Assembly: GCA_963678675.1 (NCBI GenBank)
Contig: OY783194.1
Coordinates: 20,376,278-20,440,277, forward strand
Direction: 5' to 3'
Source of the DNA: Xiphydria camelus
Lineage: Eukaryota > Arthropoda > Insecta > Hymenoptera > Xiphydriidae
Length of the DNA stretch: 64,000 nt
Position numbers and translations under genes: made by a program
Part shown: piece by piece, positions 1-11,738 of the stretch
Layout: every line of letters starts with the position of its first letter
How positions within the stretch are numbered: the stretch's first letter is position 1
Notes under the pieces: model-generated
What the model saw: only the letters and a program-made list of their open reading frames with translations
What the model was told of the DNA's origin: nothing
The model's database searches: none

Positions 1-745
1 GCCCCATTTCTCATATGTCGTAAAGTAGAGCAGATACGAGAAAATGTCAGAGGAACTTTTTTTTCCAAACAATATAAGTAATGATACGAAATGAAAAAAA
101 AAAAAAATTATTGACATTAACCGCATGAAAATTGAAGTTGAAAACTTCAACAATCGAAATCATTAGTTTAAACAGTCGTAACAAAAAAATTGTATCTCTG
201 AAATAAAAGTCTACATTTCTACAAACATTTTAAAAAAAGAACCATTACAATTGGTTAATTATTAAAGCCACAGTAAATTGTTATTTACCTTAACCCCTTT
301 GAAACGCTCTAACGGTTAAACAACGCGACATAACGGAAAAATTCACTGAACCTTTTTTATTTGTTATTTTTGCCTCTACATTTTTCATTTCAACTATTTT
401 TCGATTTTTTTCGTCCTTCTAGAGATATGCGCCGAGGAACGTGATTTTCAGGATTAATTAATTTATTTAACAACTTTGCCGGTGGTTTTCGGTCCTAAAA
501 TTTTAGGGGAAGTTTTCTAGTACCGAAACCTATCTTCAATAAAAAATGCAGCGATACGAATCAAAATTCGATTTAAAGGCTTCGTTTCTTGGACTAAATA
601 TTTGGAGTTTCAAAAGGTGTGTATAGTAGTAGTGGGGAGAATATAACGGTATTCTACAGCTCTCAGCATCGGCATCTACGGTGTTACTTGTAGCATCAGC
701 ATTCAGTTATACTTTTGACTTTGTCGAGTACAGATCAAGTGCAAC
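1..745. other. AT-rich flank, no gene seen
   Basis: No coding region, RNA gene or clear repeat is supported here. The last 150 bases lie directly before the Mutator-like transposase start and probably contain its promoter and 5' leader. I could not identify the left terminus of that element. Confidence 0.5.
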
Positions 746-1661
746 ATGGCTTCGTATCCAAAAGGAGAACGTTCGAAAAGACATCGTGCTTCGGAAACAC
801 GAAAACGTAAATTCCACGGCAATCAGTATATGAGTATCTCGTCGGATAATGAAGAGCTGGATTCGAGCCTCGGTTCGAGCCGCAGTGGGCAGAAATTGGC
901 AACAGCAAGCAGCGACGATGTGATTCTCCATTCTGCGCACTGCTACCGGATTATAGAATTTATTTCAGTATTTTTTGCAATTTCTGAAATTGCAATTTGC
1001 GGATCTTGCAAACAGAAAATAAATTTTTCCGAAAGCGGACATCGAGGCCTCGGATTCAAGATCATTGTGCAGTGCAAGTGTGGTAGACGCGAAATACAGT
1101 CCGGACCGTTTATAAATACGGGTTACGAAATTAATCGACGAATTGTTCTTGTTATGAGGCTGTTTGGTATCGGTAGAGAAGGAATAAATTTATTTTGCGG
1201 CCTTATGGACATTTCTTCGGGCTTAGCAAAAACGTCATACCAGAATATCGTTTCACATTTATACGAAGCGTCGAAGACTATGTTCGATAACACGTGTAAA
1301 AAAGCCGTGAGTGAAGAACGAGAAAGAAACATTGAAAACGAAAGGCCAGCGAATCATTTCAAGGTATCAGGCGACGGCACGTGGAAAAAACGTGGCTTTA
1401 CTTCCTTGTACGGTGTTACAACGCTGATCGGGTACTATAGTGGAAAAGTAATCGATCTCGTTGTGAAAAGTGCATATTGTCATGCCTGTGCTCTCCATAA
1501 AAATACTATGGACGAAGACGATTTTGCGGAGTGGTATGAGAATCACAAACAATCGTGCTGCTCAAATCACGTAGGTTCGGCAGGAAAGATGGAGGTCGAT
1601 TCCATAATGGAAATGTTTTGCAGATCCGTCGAGAAATTCGGAGTTTTTTACACGAATTATA
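746..1661 (+). pseudogene. Mutator-like (MULE) transposase, N-terminal part, split by a transposon
   Basis: The frame opens at ATG 746 and stays open for 305 codons before the insertion at 1661/1662. It starts with a basic Ser-rich tail, followed by CXXC-type motifs (ICGSCKQK, VQCKCGRR) and the block NHFKVSGDGTW, whose Asp fits the first catalytic acid of MULE DDE transposases of the Mutator-like domain type common in insect proteomes. The gene resumes at 5523 with IGDGDS. Taking out 1662-5522 joins the two parts without frame loss and restores an Asn-Tyr-Ile-Gly-Asp-Gly-Asp reading, so the gene was probably intact when the younger element landed. The enzyme would cut and paste its own element in the nucleus. 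The termini of the Mutator element itself were not found. Confidence 0.8.
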
Positions 1662-1825
1662 TGGGTCATTCTCACGAAAAGCAGACCTTCCTTGTCCGTT
1701 ACAAATTACGGAATCATCGTTCGACTTAGAGTAAATGACAGCAAAGGTACACGTATATATATTGAACTGTATTAAGCCATTATATACTTCGAAATTTTTT
1801 AATCCTTTTTTTTCATGTTTTAACC

Positions 1826-2434
1826 TACCAACGGAGGGTGAGATCTCACCTCCGTGAACTGTCCCCCCATACAGAAGTCAACACTGTTACATGTATTATA
1901 GAAAACTAAAAACCAATTATCAATTTTAGGATATTTATAAAATAAGTAGAATAATGTTTAATTGCAATCACTCGAAAATTATTTCTTCAATCTTCATGAA
2001 AATTAAAGAATTTTACTAACTCGTCTTGTCCTCGAAAACAATCTCACCTCCGTTACTGTCTTGTTAAAATACTCTAAATCTCGTGAATACTGCTCCATCT
2101 ATTGAGGATGTGCGAAGGTACCAACTTCTATGTATCGATAATTTAATTATGTCAAAATCAGTGCTACATGTTCAAGTGGTTTGTGATAATTTGATAAAAA
2201 AGGTAAGGAAAAATATGTGTTCAAGATCATTTCTCACCTCCGTTAGTATATTATAACAAGACATTATTTATTTAATTTGCTTGTTGACCTGGAGATAAGT
2301 AGAAAACATCTAGAAGTTTCTTTAACACCACGCGTACTTTTGATAACCTCAAAATGCTTTACCGTGTAATGGAAATTATCAACATTTCTCACCTCCGTGA
2401 ACCTCACCTCCGTGAATACTTCCATTCACGGAGG
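1826..2434. repeat. Subterminal CACCTCCGT repeats, left side
   Basis: The motif CACCTCCGT occurs at about 1848, 2044, 2233, 2389 and 2402, with inverted copies ACGGAGGTG near 2428 and a variant near 1832. Several are followed by GAA, and two head-to-head copies lie around 2402-2434. Such arrays are often transposase binding sites; this role is inferred. Confidence 0.7.
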
Positions 2435-2514
2435 TGAAAAACTATTCATTTGTCGATGATACTATCAATTTAACAATGCCAACATTAATTTAATTTACAG
2501 GTAGTTCACTAGCA

Positions 2515-5178
2515 ATGGCGCGAAATAAAATAAAAAGCAAAAGTTGCTCAGATAAAAAACGAAAAATTGTGAGAGAAAGTATGAGAAGGTTGCGAGGAAA
2601 TATAAAAAATGACCCTGTCAAATACGAGGAAGCTAAAAGAAGAGAAAGAGAGCGCTATTATGCTAGAAAAGCAGCTGGGAAAATTAAAAGCGTTAGTGAT
2701 CTACCTGAACGTGAGAAAAGAGCTATACCGAGGAAATGGAGGGAAAGAAGTAAACGGTACTATGACAATGAGAAAGAAAAAGAACGTTTAGAAAAAATTG
2801 TAACTGACCAAACTCCACCGGCCTTTCCAGTGCAGATCGAAGCACTTAATCATGATATTCCTAACAGTGCTGGATCCTCCTCGAGCTCTAGAAGTAGAGT
2901 AGCATTCGGCGAGAAGATTCGAAGAAAAAATAGAGCCAAATTAAATTCACGAATTAAGTTTCTGGAAAATAAATTACGTGAAGCAGAAAAACGAGCAGAA
3001 AAATATAGAAAACGAACTCGACGACTAAATAAAGAAAATAAAAAGATAAGTCCACGAACAAAAGTAAATAATTTGGTCAGTGGTTTAAATGTTGGAAAAA
3101 CAGTAAAGAAAAAAATACTCTTTAGTGAGGTAATGTCAATCCAGTTGAGAGCGAATTTCAAACAACAGCAAGGCTCCATACAAAAGAGACAATTTATTCG
3201 ACAAATTACAGGGTCTTTCGTTAAAAAGTATGGTTTTACAAAATATATGGGAGCCTTAACTTCTAAGAACTTTTTCTTTGGCAAAAGCAAATGCAGAAGA
3301 AATGAAATACAAAAAAAAATGTTATATGTACAGCAATGTGTTACTTCTTTTTTATTAAAAGATGAATACAGTCGCCTTTGTCCTGGAAAAAAAGAAACAA
3401 TAACTATGCATAAACAAAAAAAACAAAAAAGATATCTTAATGACACGTTAAAAAACATTTATTACCAGTTCAGGAAAACACATCCAAATTTGAAAATCTC
3501 ATATTCTACATTCTGCAAAATGCGCCCATTTTGGATACTGCAGCCGACGGTTTCATCCAGGAATACTTGTTTGTGTCTAACACATACAAATATGGCACTT
3601 ATTGTTTCTAGATTACATTTCTTAAAGATCATTAATGAAAATACTCCTGAAGATCTTGTAAAATCATATACTTGTATTGATGAGCCTTCAATAGAAAACT
3701 GCCTTGAAAAAAAATGCCAAAAATGCAAAAATAAACAAATACAAATTTTAAACTACGCAGAAGACGAAGAAACATATTACGAGAAGTGGCTTACAAAGAA
3801 GCAAAAGTTAATCATAAAAGGAAAAGAAAAATTATGTCAAAAAACTGTGAAAGAAAAGATTTTTTGCAAGAAAGCTGATATTGTACTTATCCTTAAACAA
3901 AACTTAGACAAATTTTTAATGCACGTAAGAAACATTATACATCAGTATAAAGCTATAGACAACATTAAAAGAAATTTGGCGGCAAAAGAAATTTTAATTC
4001 ATGCAGACTTTTCTGAAAATTATAATTGCAAATATAGTGAGGAAGTCCAATCGGCTCATTTTGGTGGTTCAAAACCGCAGATAAGTTTGCATACTGTGAT
4101 TATATATTACAAAGATCCTGAAAGTGACAATATTGTACCACTCTCTATCTGTACCTTATCAGACAACTTGAGGCATGACCCATCAGCAATATGTGCCCAC
4201 TTACAACTGGCAATCATGGAAATTCAAAAAATTGTTCCACGTGTAGAAACTGTGCATTTTTTGTCGGGTGGTCCCTCTACACAATATAAAAACAGAAAAA
4301 TGTTTTTCTTGATGGCAAACTACCTTGCTAGTCATCTAGAGGTTAATCGTCTACGTTGGCACTATAGTGAAAGCGGACACGGGAAGGGTGCTCCTGATGG
4401 AATTGGGGGTGTTGTAAAACGAGAAGCTGATCGCTTAGTAGCCATGGGTACAGATATCCCAGATTTTCAATGTTTGGTACAAATACTGAAAGATTCCACC
4501 AAAGTCAAGATTCTTCCTAAAGATTCAGTAAAAATTGAAGAAATAGATGATATTCTTCCAAATAACCTGTCAGTATTTCAAGGAACAATGAAAATACACG
4601 AAGTATGTTGGTCTAATAATTATAGAACTCTTTTGCGAGTAAGACAACTTTCTTGCATTACATGTAGTGAAGACATCGATTGTGAACATTATGGATTGGG
4701 AAAGATAAAGCTCCCAAGTATGCAGAAAGGTAGGGACGGTATTTAAAGTATTTTATTTTATGTGTACCATAACGTTCAAATTCTCTGCATTTCAGATAAC
4801 TATATGGAAAATCATCATCGACTATGTTATGAAGATGTTTATTCGTCATCTGATAGTGAAAATCTCTCGCTTTCAACTATTCAACAAAAAATAGAAAAAA
4901 AGAAACTCCACGAAGGCATGTATGTGGTGGTGAAACTAGCTGGAAAAAAAATTGTTCGGCACTATGTAGGTCGTATCTCTTCTGTCGATGGATATGGCGA
5001 ATACAGTGTAAAATTCATGAAAAAAAGAAGAGGTAAAACGTTTGCCTTTCCAGAGCGAGATGACTTGTCTGTCATAGATGAACCGGATGTGCAGATGATT
5101 TTAAAATGTCCAAAATATAATGAAAAGAATAAGGAATTCATTTTTTCTGATAATTTAAATTTTCCGAATCTGTTTTAA
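2515..5178 (+). CDS. Putative DDE-type transposase of the unassigned transposon, two exons
   Basis: Exon 1 is 2515-4729 and exon 2 is 4796-5178, with a GT-AG intron 4730-4795. The junction keeps frame (G|AT, Asp), giving about 866 residues. The N-terminus is very basic, with Arg/Lys-rich blocks and a coiled-coil-like stretch at residues 120-180. Candidate catalytic blocks are IHADFSENY near residue 500, LSGGPSTQYKNR near 585, and SGHGKGAPDGIGG near 625. The second block has Gly where an Asp would be expected (SDG in relatives as I recall them), so activity is uncertain. Exon 2 encodes a basic small domain (MYVVVKLAGKK) resembling a chromo/Tudor-like barrel, a weak guess. The start follows an acceptor-like TTTACAG at 2495-2501, so a noncoding first exon is possible. 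Family assignment is open. Confidence 0.7.
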
Positions 5179-5284
5179 TATTATTTTATAGAATAGGTAC
5201 GTTGAATGTGAAGAATTTATTTTTAGTTTGACATAATAAATATATTATGAAATAATGTGTGAATTTTAACTTCTCTAAATAGTT

Positions 5285-5342
5285 ATCACCTCCATAAGTA
5301 GTACAATCTCATCTCCATGAATAGTCTCTCACCTCCGTGAAA
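5285..5342. repeat. Subterminal CACCTCCGT repeats, right side
   Basis: Two degenerate copies (CACCTCCAT, CATCTCCAT) and one exact CACCTCCGTGAA lie within 60 bases, about 180 bp inside the right TIR. They match the left-side cluster and support reading both as parts of one element. Confidence 0.65.
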
Positions 5343-5522
5343 TTGAATTTCAATTTCTTTGTTAATTTTTACTTAAATATTATCTACCATCTCGGAAATG
5401 TAGTTGTATGATGAAAGATTAGTTGTATGGATTTGAAAAAGGAAAATCTAAAATGTTTCTATGAATTTTTTTTTTTCAAAATTAGAACTGAAATAGTCTG
5501 CTTTTCGTGAGAATGACCCATA

Positions 5523-6355
5523 TAGGCGATGGTGACTCGAAAACATTTACTGGTATTTTAAACAGCAACCCGTACGGGGACGAGTGTACAGTGACGAAAA
5601 ATGAGTGCGTCGGACATGTGCAAAAGCGCATGGGAACTCGGCTCCGAAATAAGAGAAAAGCCGAGAAACTCGGAGGAAAGAAGCGGCTTACGGAGGGTCT
5701 CATCAAGAAATTAACAATATATTACGGCTTAGCAATTCGCCGAAATATTAATTCAGTGGAAGGAATGAAGAAAGCCATAATGTCAACCCTAGATCATTAT
5801 TGCTCCACGGATGCAAATCCTCGACACGAAAATTGCCCAGTAGGAGCTGACAGCTGGTGTGAGTGGCGGAAGGCCGAAGCGACTAATTGCCTTGAATTAT
5901 ATAAACATCCGAAGAGGCTAATTAACGAGAACGTGGAGAAGCACATTCGGCCGATTTACCAGGAATTATCTAAAGATGATTTAATGACGCGGTGCTTAGG
6001 CGGCCACACTCAAAATTCTAACGAATCCTTCAATTCGATTATCTGGCGCCTATGTCCCAAGCATCTCAATTCAGGAGAGAAAATAGTTAAAATTGGATCA
6101 TATTTGGCAGCTGGCATGTTCAACGAGGGCTACTCTGCTATACTTTCAACGATGCAGCTATTAGGCATTAAAATTGGGCAGCAGTGTAAACATTTTGCGA
6201 ACTCCCTCGACGCTGAGCGCGTAACGCGTGAAAACCGGCGCGCGTCCTTTTCGAGCAAGGAGGCTCGTACAGCCAGAAGATTGGAAACCCTGGCTCAAAA
6301 TGAGTTTTATGAGGAAGAAGAAGGGATAATCTATGGACCTGGAATAGCAGATTAA
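5523..6355 (+). pseudogene. Mutator-like (MULE) transposase, C-terminal part
   Basis: This is the continuation of the gene starting at 746. The first real codons are ATA GGC GAT (IGDGDSK), the second catalytic Asp block of the family. GHTQNSNESFNSIIW near 6001-6045 holds the likely catalytic Glu. The rest is a basic tail ending in an acidic Glu-rich stretch and a stop at 6353-6355. The apparent GTG start and first few residues at 5507-5522 come from the inserted element's right TIR and are not part of the gene. The joined gene would be about 582 codons, ordinary for this family. Apart from the insertion I see no stop or frameshift. Confidence 0.8.
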
Positions 6356-6446
6356 CATCTAGTTGCTGTAAGTACCCAAAAACTAGTATTTTTTCGGACC
6401 GAAAACTTTAAAGCGCGTTTTCTCGAGTTTTCGTTTTTTCGATTTC

Positions 6447-6775
6447 TTGTTAGCTGCGCCGGTGATAGCAAAAAAAACTATTCGTCCGATCATAAAAATT
6501 CAAAGTGATCTAGCTTCGTTATTAAATTACCTTCTGTGTGAACCTAAAAAGTTCGACAAAATTATTATTTAAACTACTTTTTTTGCAACTTGAAGTACAT
6601 TTTTTTTCTTTTAAATGTATATTTTGCTTTCAAACTTCGAAAAAACTTATAATTTGACAACTTTCTTGGGATTTTTTAGGTTCACACAGAAAAGAAACTT
6701 ATAAAAATTAAAATTTTTTTTGTCCGGATTGTTTCAGACGCTGCATACGACCACCATCACCGGCGCAGCCAACAA
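6447..6775. mobile_element. Small inverted-repeat element (MITE-like)
   Basis: Ends TTGTTAGCTGCGCCGGTGAT and its near-perfect reverse complement at 6754-6775 bound 329 bp. A second inverted pair (CTGTGTGAACCTAAAAA near 6533 and TTTTTAGGTTCACACAG near 6672) lies inside. No ORF is present. It could also be part of the right end of the Mutator element that stops at 6355. Confidence 0.6.
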
Positions 6776-7170
6776 ATATCCAACAGCAGGCGCTCCGGCA
6801 AAATGGCATTATCTAAGAGATTTGAGGATATTTTTCAATAAAAAAAATTTGACATTAAAGCTGAAATATGCTATAAAAATTTGATTCCTGATATACCTTT
6901 CCTGCTCTTCCCGAAAAATCGCCGAAAAAACGCTTATTTTAGGCGTCCTAAAGCAGACTACCCCCTTAACTCGGGACGCATCGGCTCTCTCCGCCACGAC
7001 TCGATGGTCCCCTTTCACCGAGCCCTAGCTTACTACTACACTTACCACTATCCACTTACTATTACACGCTCACTGTATCGGTGTACGAAGCAGTATTTAC
7101 CCTCATTAATAAAAGCATGAGGATTGATTGATCATTGGTTAGCACGTTTAAAAATAACATTTAAATACCG
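6776..7170. other. Noncoding stretch
   Basis: AT-rich sequence with short spurious frames. I see no gene or recognisable repeat. Confidence 0.5.
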
Positions 7171-7229
7171 TTTGTATAGGAAAATTGTTAGATGTGAAAC
7201 ATCGAAATTCTTCTTTGTAGAAAGTATGC

Positions 7230-7490
7230 GATAGGAAGGATGGACCACGCATCCGTTGAAAGAATACGTGCGCCATTGCGCATTTGTATTTATGACTGTG
7301 ATACCATTAAACAGTACGAACCGTTGTGTCGAATTCCGTTTATCGCGAGACGGAACAGCGACTGATGGCAGAGTTAAGAGAGAGTAAACTAAATGCGCTT
7401 TTTGAATTAGACACAACGGTTTGTACCGTTTAATAGTATCACAATTATAAATACAAATGCGCACTGGCGAATGTGTTCTTTTGTTTTCAG
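7230..7490. repeat. Foldback element, diverged copy
   Basis: The left arm (about 7231-7330) and right arm (about 7411-7490) are imperfect reverse complements. Both include GCGCATTTGTATTTAT or its complement and ACACAACGG. The arms match the element at 7611-7987, so this is a second, more diverged copy of one family. Confidence 0.7.
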
Positions 7491-7610
7491 CTAGATTTAC
7501 TCAAGTGGACACAGTATTGAGAACAATCTAGCGAGAGTTAGTCTAGAATCTCGGTTGAGAAAAATAAATCTAGCTAGATTGCAGTGGATACACGATGAAA
7601 ATTTACACGA

Positions 7611-7987
7611 TAATAACATATAATATAAAACAGTTTTTATAGAAAAATTGTTAGATGTGAAACATCGAAATTCTTCTTTGTAGAAAGTATGCCATAGGAA
7701 GGAACACGTGCGCCAGTGCGCATTTGTATTTATGACTGTGATACTATTAAACAGTACCGATGGTAGAGTTAAGAGAGAGTAAACTAAATGCGCTTTTTGA
7801 ATTAGACACAACGGTTCGTACCGTTTAATAGTATCACAGTCATAAATACAAATGCGCACTGGCGCACGTGTTCTTTCGACAGACGCGTGGTCCATCCTTC
7901 CTATCGCATACTTTCTACAAAGAAGAATTTCGATGTTTCACATCTAACAATTTTTCTATAAAAACTGTTTTATATTATATGTTATTA
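7611..7987. mobile_element. Foldback MITE with about 170-bp arms
   Basis: The 377-bp palindrome starts TAATAACATATAATATAAAA and ends with its complement. The arms pair over most of their length and are interrupted by a short indel; the loop holds AAATGCGCTTTTTGAATTAG. There is no coding capacity, typical of a non-autonomous foldback element. Confidence 0.8.
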
Positions 7988-8193
7988 TACACACATGTAT
8001 TTTTATCTACAACAAAGTATCTTACATCGATGTGGTCCTAAAGTTCATAGATAATAAGATAATGGCGATTAAATTTCCTTTCCTGGTGAATAAGTTTAGC
8101 CTCATATGTTTCTTTGACTTATCACAAATATCTATTTACAATTGTGATGTATTATAGATTGTACACACATACGTACCATATGTTTTCTATTAA

Positions 8194-10631
8194 CCCAAAT
8201 AGTACCACCGTCCTTTTAAAAGGACGTATAAAAAATGTCCATTTGACAAACAGTTAATCTACTCGTATCGAGGTGGCGCCACATGGATAGTGTTCTGCAA
8301 TCTATCAATGGCATATTACTGTCGTTTGCAATTGTTTAGATCAGCTTCAATACTGTTGTAAGCAAAATTTGTTCTGATAGTTTTAGTTTACGGTTGCCAT
8401 GTACCAGTTGAGGTAAGCATTTTGTTTATATTACTAAGTATTTGTAACGTTTAGCATTATAATATTGTTTTATACTGTTGGTTCTTTATAACTAACCTAA
8501 TCGAAGTATTTATTGTACGTATCCTGTAAGTAGATAACCTCTCAAAAGTTATCGTCCTTTTTAAAGGCCAGTGGGATTAAAAGCATACTATTTTATCTAG
8601 GCACCGGAAAAAGCCGTTTATTCTAAATGAGCTTTTAGAAGAGATAGAGCACGTTTACGATGAAGCCGAATTGCCAGATGGAGTAGCTGTGTTTCCACCA
8701 GTCAATTCTAATGAAGACGTTACTGACGAAGACTCTGGCGACGACGAAAACGTTGTTTTGGATAATCTTCCTGGGAGTTTACTGAATTCTCAAGCTGAGC
8801 CTATTTTCAATAATATCCATAAAGTTCAGAATGAAGATAGCTCGGAAAATAGTGATGATGAACTTCCATTAGCACACTTTACGAAGTATAAGAAGAGACC
8901 GAAAATTTATGATTGGGTTCAACAAGACATGACAAACAAGTTGAAAGATTGGCAAGATCAGCATGTAGCACATAACAATCTTTCCCCTTTAGAGATTTTC
9001 TACCTATTTTTTGATGAGGAATTATGGCAAATGATAACTGAATACACAAATCTTTATGCTAGCCAACACAACAGAAACGGTGACATATCTAAGGATGAAA
9101 TAAAGTGCTTTTTTGGTGTACTAATTTATAGTGGCTATACCAGCGTTTCAAGAAGATCGTTGTATTGGGAAAATAATTCTGACACCAATCATAAAATTGT
9201 GTACGAAGCAATTTCTAGAAATCGTTTCAACTACATTATGCAGAATCTTCACTGTAGTGACAATACCAACCTGGACGCGGAAAATAAATTCTCGAAAATA
9301 GGCCCACTTTTGAAACACCTAAATAAAAAATGTATCGAACACGTTTCTCTGCAAGAAAATCACAGTGTAGATGAATCGATGGTGCCATATTTTGGGCGGC
9401 ACGGTTCTAAACAATTTATTAGAGGCAAACCCATTAGATGGGGTTATAAATTTTGGATGGCTACCACTAAAACAGGATACATTGAATGGTTTGAGCCATA
9501 CCAAGGAGCTCAGACAAAATTAGAGGAACGTTACAAAGATCTAGGCTTAGGAGCTAATGTCGTGCTCACTTTTGCTGATAAAATAACTTTGGAGAAAGGC
9601 AACCTACCGTTTCATTTGTACTTTGACAATTTTTTTACATCTTGGAATTTGCTTCTGATACTGAGAGACAGAGGAATAAAAGCAACTGGAACTGTAAGAA
9701 AGAATAGAATTGTGGTGCCAACAATGAAGAGTGATTCTGAATTTAAAAAACAAGAAAGAGGAAGTATCGAGTTCGCACTTGAAAAGAGAGAAAATATTAT
9801 AGTTTGCCATTGGAATGACAATAATATTGTTTCTATTGCTTCAAATTGCGAATCCATCTTACCAACAAATAAGGTTTCCAGATTTTCCCAGAAAGAAAAG
9901 AAAATAATATCTGTGGCTCAACCAAAAATAATAAAAAATTATAATAAAAATATGGGAGGCGTAGACAGAGCTGACCAAAACATCAGCCTTTATCGTGTAA
10001 GTATTAGAGGCAAAAAATGGTACTTCCCTTTAGTGAGCCATTGCTTGGATATGGCCATACAAAATTCCTGGCAAATTCATCGCTCTTATGGAGGAAAGAT
10101 GGACCCTATTTAATGTTTCGAAGATCTCTTGCAACAAATATTCTAGAAACCCATAAAAAAACAACCAAACGAGGACCTGTGCGACCTAATGCTCATGATA
10201 GAGAGTTTTCTAGATATGACAAACTTGATCATCTTATTGTCTATCAGGACTGTCAAATTAGGTGCCGTTTATGTCACAAGAAAGTTCAATTTCGATGCAA
10301 TAAATGTGACGTTGGATTGCATCCGAAATATTGTTTCCTCGAATATCATACTAAGTAACTTATAATTATTATATAATAGATAACTATATTTGAATTTAAT
10401 GATGTTTTCAATAAATTTTTAATATAATTTCATACCTAATTTTTAATTTTCTTCTTCCATCGTAGGCACTGATAATGCCACTGTCCTTTATAAAGGACGG
10501 CTAATATCTAGAAAACTATTGCCAGGATAAAAAATTGGACTTATAAAATTGTGTTTATTATTCTCTTATGAACCTATTTTTATTGAAAAAATATACTTTT
10601 TCAAAAAAAAATAGTTTCGGTAGTATCTGGG
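8194..10631 (+). mobile_element. piggyBac element 1
   Basis: It is flanked by TTAA at 8190-8193 and 10632-10635. The ends are CCCAAATAGTACC (left) and the complement of CCCAGATACTACC (right). The transposase lies inside with one intron. Palindromes of the form GTCCTTTWWAAAGGAC lie near both ends (8209-8225, 10484-10500), with a third imperfect copy at 8551-8566. Confidence 0.93.
8399..10358 (+). pseudogene. piggyBac transposase (DDE_Tnp_1_7), one frameshift
   Basis: Exon 1 is tiny (ATG 8399 to 8412), the GT-AG intron is 8413-8600, and exon 2 runs 8601-10358. The splice (AG|G) joins the start to an open frame encoding HRKKPFILNELLEE and an acidic N-terminus. The catalytic Asp residues are visible in SVDESMVPYFGRHG, YFDNFFTS and GGVDRADQN. 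The frame breaks near 10098-10103: the main frame stops at 10111-10113 while the next frame continues without a gap to a C-terminal Cys-rich domain (CRLCHKKVQFRCNKCDVG) and a stop at 10356-10358. A single-base deletion explains this. The Cys-rich domain normally binds the transposon ends, so the broken protein would lack end recognition. Otherwise it is well preserved. Confidence 0.9.
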
Positions 10632-10639
10632 TTAAGAGA

Positions 10640-11031
10640 ATTTTGTAATCATCGAAATAGGTGTATTTGTATAATATTTTGTAAGCTAAACTAAATGTGT
10701 AGTTTGTTTAAGTCAAAATTAATTATTCCAATTATATGGCTAATTTAAATAGTAAGAAATAGTTTAATTTAAAATGTGAAACGTACTCAATAAAATATTC
10801 AATAAACTAAATATTATGATATTATTGAAGAAAAATTAAATGTTTAATTACTTTAAAATGTAGATCACAACTACAAGATATGATTGTTTCAATGACCGTA
10901 TTTCTGTAAAGCAATTAATTTATTTGATGTTATAGTATGGTGTGCTATTCTAGTTAACGTGCGAGTAGATGTTTTTTTTTGTTTATATTTATATATATAT
11001 GTGTATCTTATTTTTTGGTTATAATTACATA
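10640..11031. other. AT-rich intergenic DNA
   Basis: No gene or repeat is supported between piggyBac 1 and the mariner element. Confidence 0.5.
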
Positions 11032-11033
11032 TA

Positions 11034-11738
11034 CGAGGCTTGTCCAGAAAGTAAGTACCGTTTTGTTCTACCGCCGCCACAGCGCTAGCGACGATGTTCC
11101 GCGCATGCGCTCTAGTCTCCTTGGTTCATTGTCGAACAGCTGACGCAATCTCGGCAAAATTCTGTTGTGTTTACATTCGCTAGTGTTCACTCAAAATGTT
11201 TAAAACAATTTCTGATCCCGCCGACAGTGAAGTTCGATCTGTAATACGATTTTTGAATGCAAGAAATGTGAAGCCTGCTGAAATTCATCGTCAACTCACA
11301 GAAGTTTATGGACAAAACGTTATCAGTGATGGCATGGTAAGAAAATGGGTTCGGCAATTCAATGATGGGCGAACCAATGTTCATGACGAGGCTCGCAGCG
11401 GGCGGCACTGTGTTCTGGGACAGAAAGGGCATTCTGCTTGTTGATTTTCTGCCCAGAGGGGACACAATAAATGCGGAACGATATTGTGAAACGCTTTGAC
11501 AGCGATGACGGCGTTGAAGACGGTGTTCGGCAATGGCTCTCGTCAATGGCGGCATCTTTCTATGAAGAGGGTATAGAAAAGTTGGTTTCTCGCTACGACA
11601 AATGTCTAAAGAATGGTGGAAACTATGTAGAAAAATAGTTTAGGATGTCCTCTTTCTTATAAAAATAAATTTTGTTCGAAAAAAAAATTGCGTATGTGTT
11701 TATTTCTAAAACGGTACTTACTTTCTGGACAAGCCTCG
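11034..11738 (+). mobile_element. Internally deleted mariner element
   Basis: The TSD is TA (11032-11033, 11739-11740). TIRs are about 31 bp and begin CGAGGCTTGTCCAGAAAGTA; left and right copies match almost perfectly. At 705 bp it is about half the length of a full mariner because the central transposase is missing. Confidence 0.9.
11196..11638 (+). pseudogene. Mariner transposase, N- and C-terminal parts fused by deletion
   Basis: ATG 11196 opens a mariner N-terminal helix-turn-helix domain (IRFLNARNVKPAEIHRQL, then RKWVRQFNDGRTNVHDEARS). After about 67 residues, near 11400, the sequence jumps to the catalytic-domain block VFWDRKGILLVDFLPRGD, in another frame. The C-terminus (QWLSSMAASFYEEGIEKL) ends at the stop 11636-11638. 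The middle, with the first catalytic Asp and most of the DDE fold, is deleted. It cannot be an active transposase, but an N-terminal DNA-binding fragment could in principle still be made. Confidence 0.88.

Larger units (their letters stand above)
1662..5520 (+). mobile_element. Unassigned DDE-type DNA transposon inserted in the MULE gene
   Basis: The element is 3859 bp, bounded by 25-bp perfect TIRs at 1662-1686 and 5496-5520 (first bases TGGGTCATTCTCACGAAAAG). Both flanks read TATA, so length alone allows a 2- or 4-bp duplication. The host frame decides: only a 2-bp TA duplication (1660-1661 and 5521-5522) restores the interrupted transposase. It carries one spliced gene on the plus strand and subterminal CACCTCCGT repeats at both ends. 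The superfamily is unknown to me. The protein shares an HGKGxxDGxGG signature with Sola-like and other insect transposases, but the TA duplication does not fit the 4-bp one I associate with Sola. Confidence 0.85.

Noticed and set aside
5507..5522. GTG start of the MULE C-terminal frame
   Set aside because: These bases belong to the right TIR of the inserted transposon and its duplication, not to the transposase gene.
1658..5524. A 4-bp TATA duplication for the unassigned transposon
   Set aside because: It would leave the MULE gene out of frame. The 2-bp TA reading restores the frame and the IGDGDS motif.
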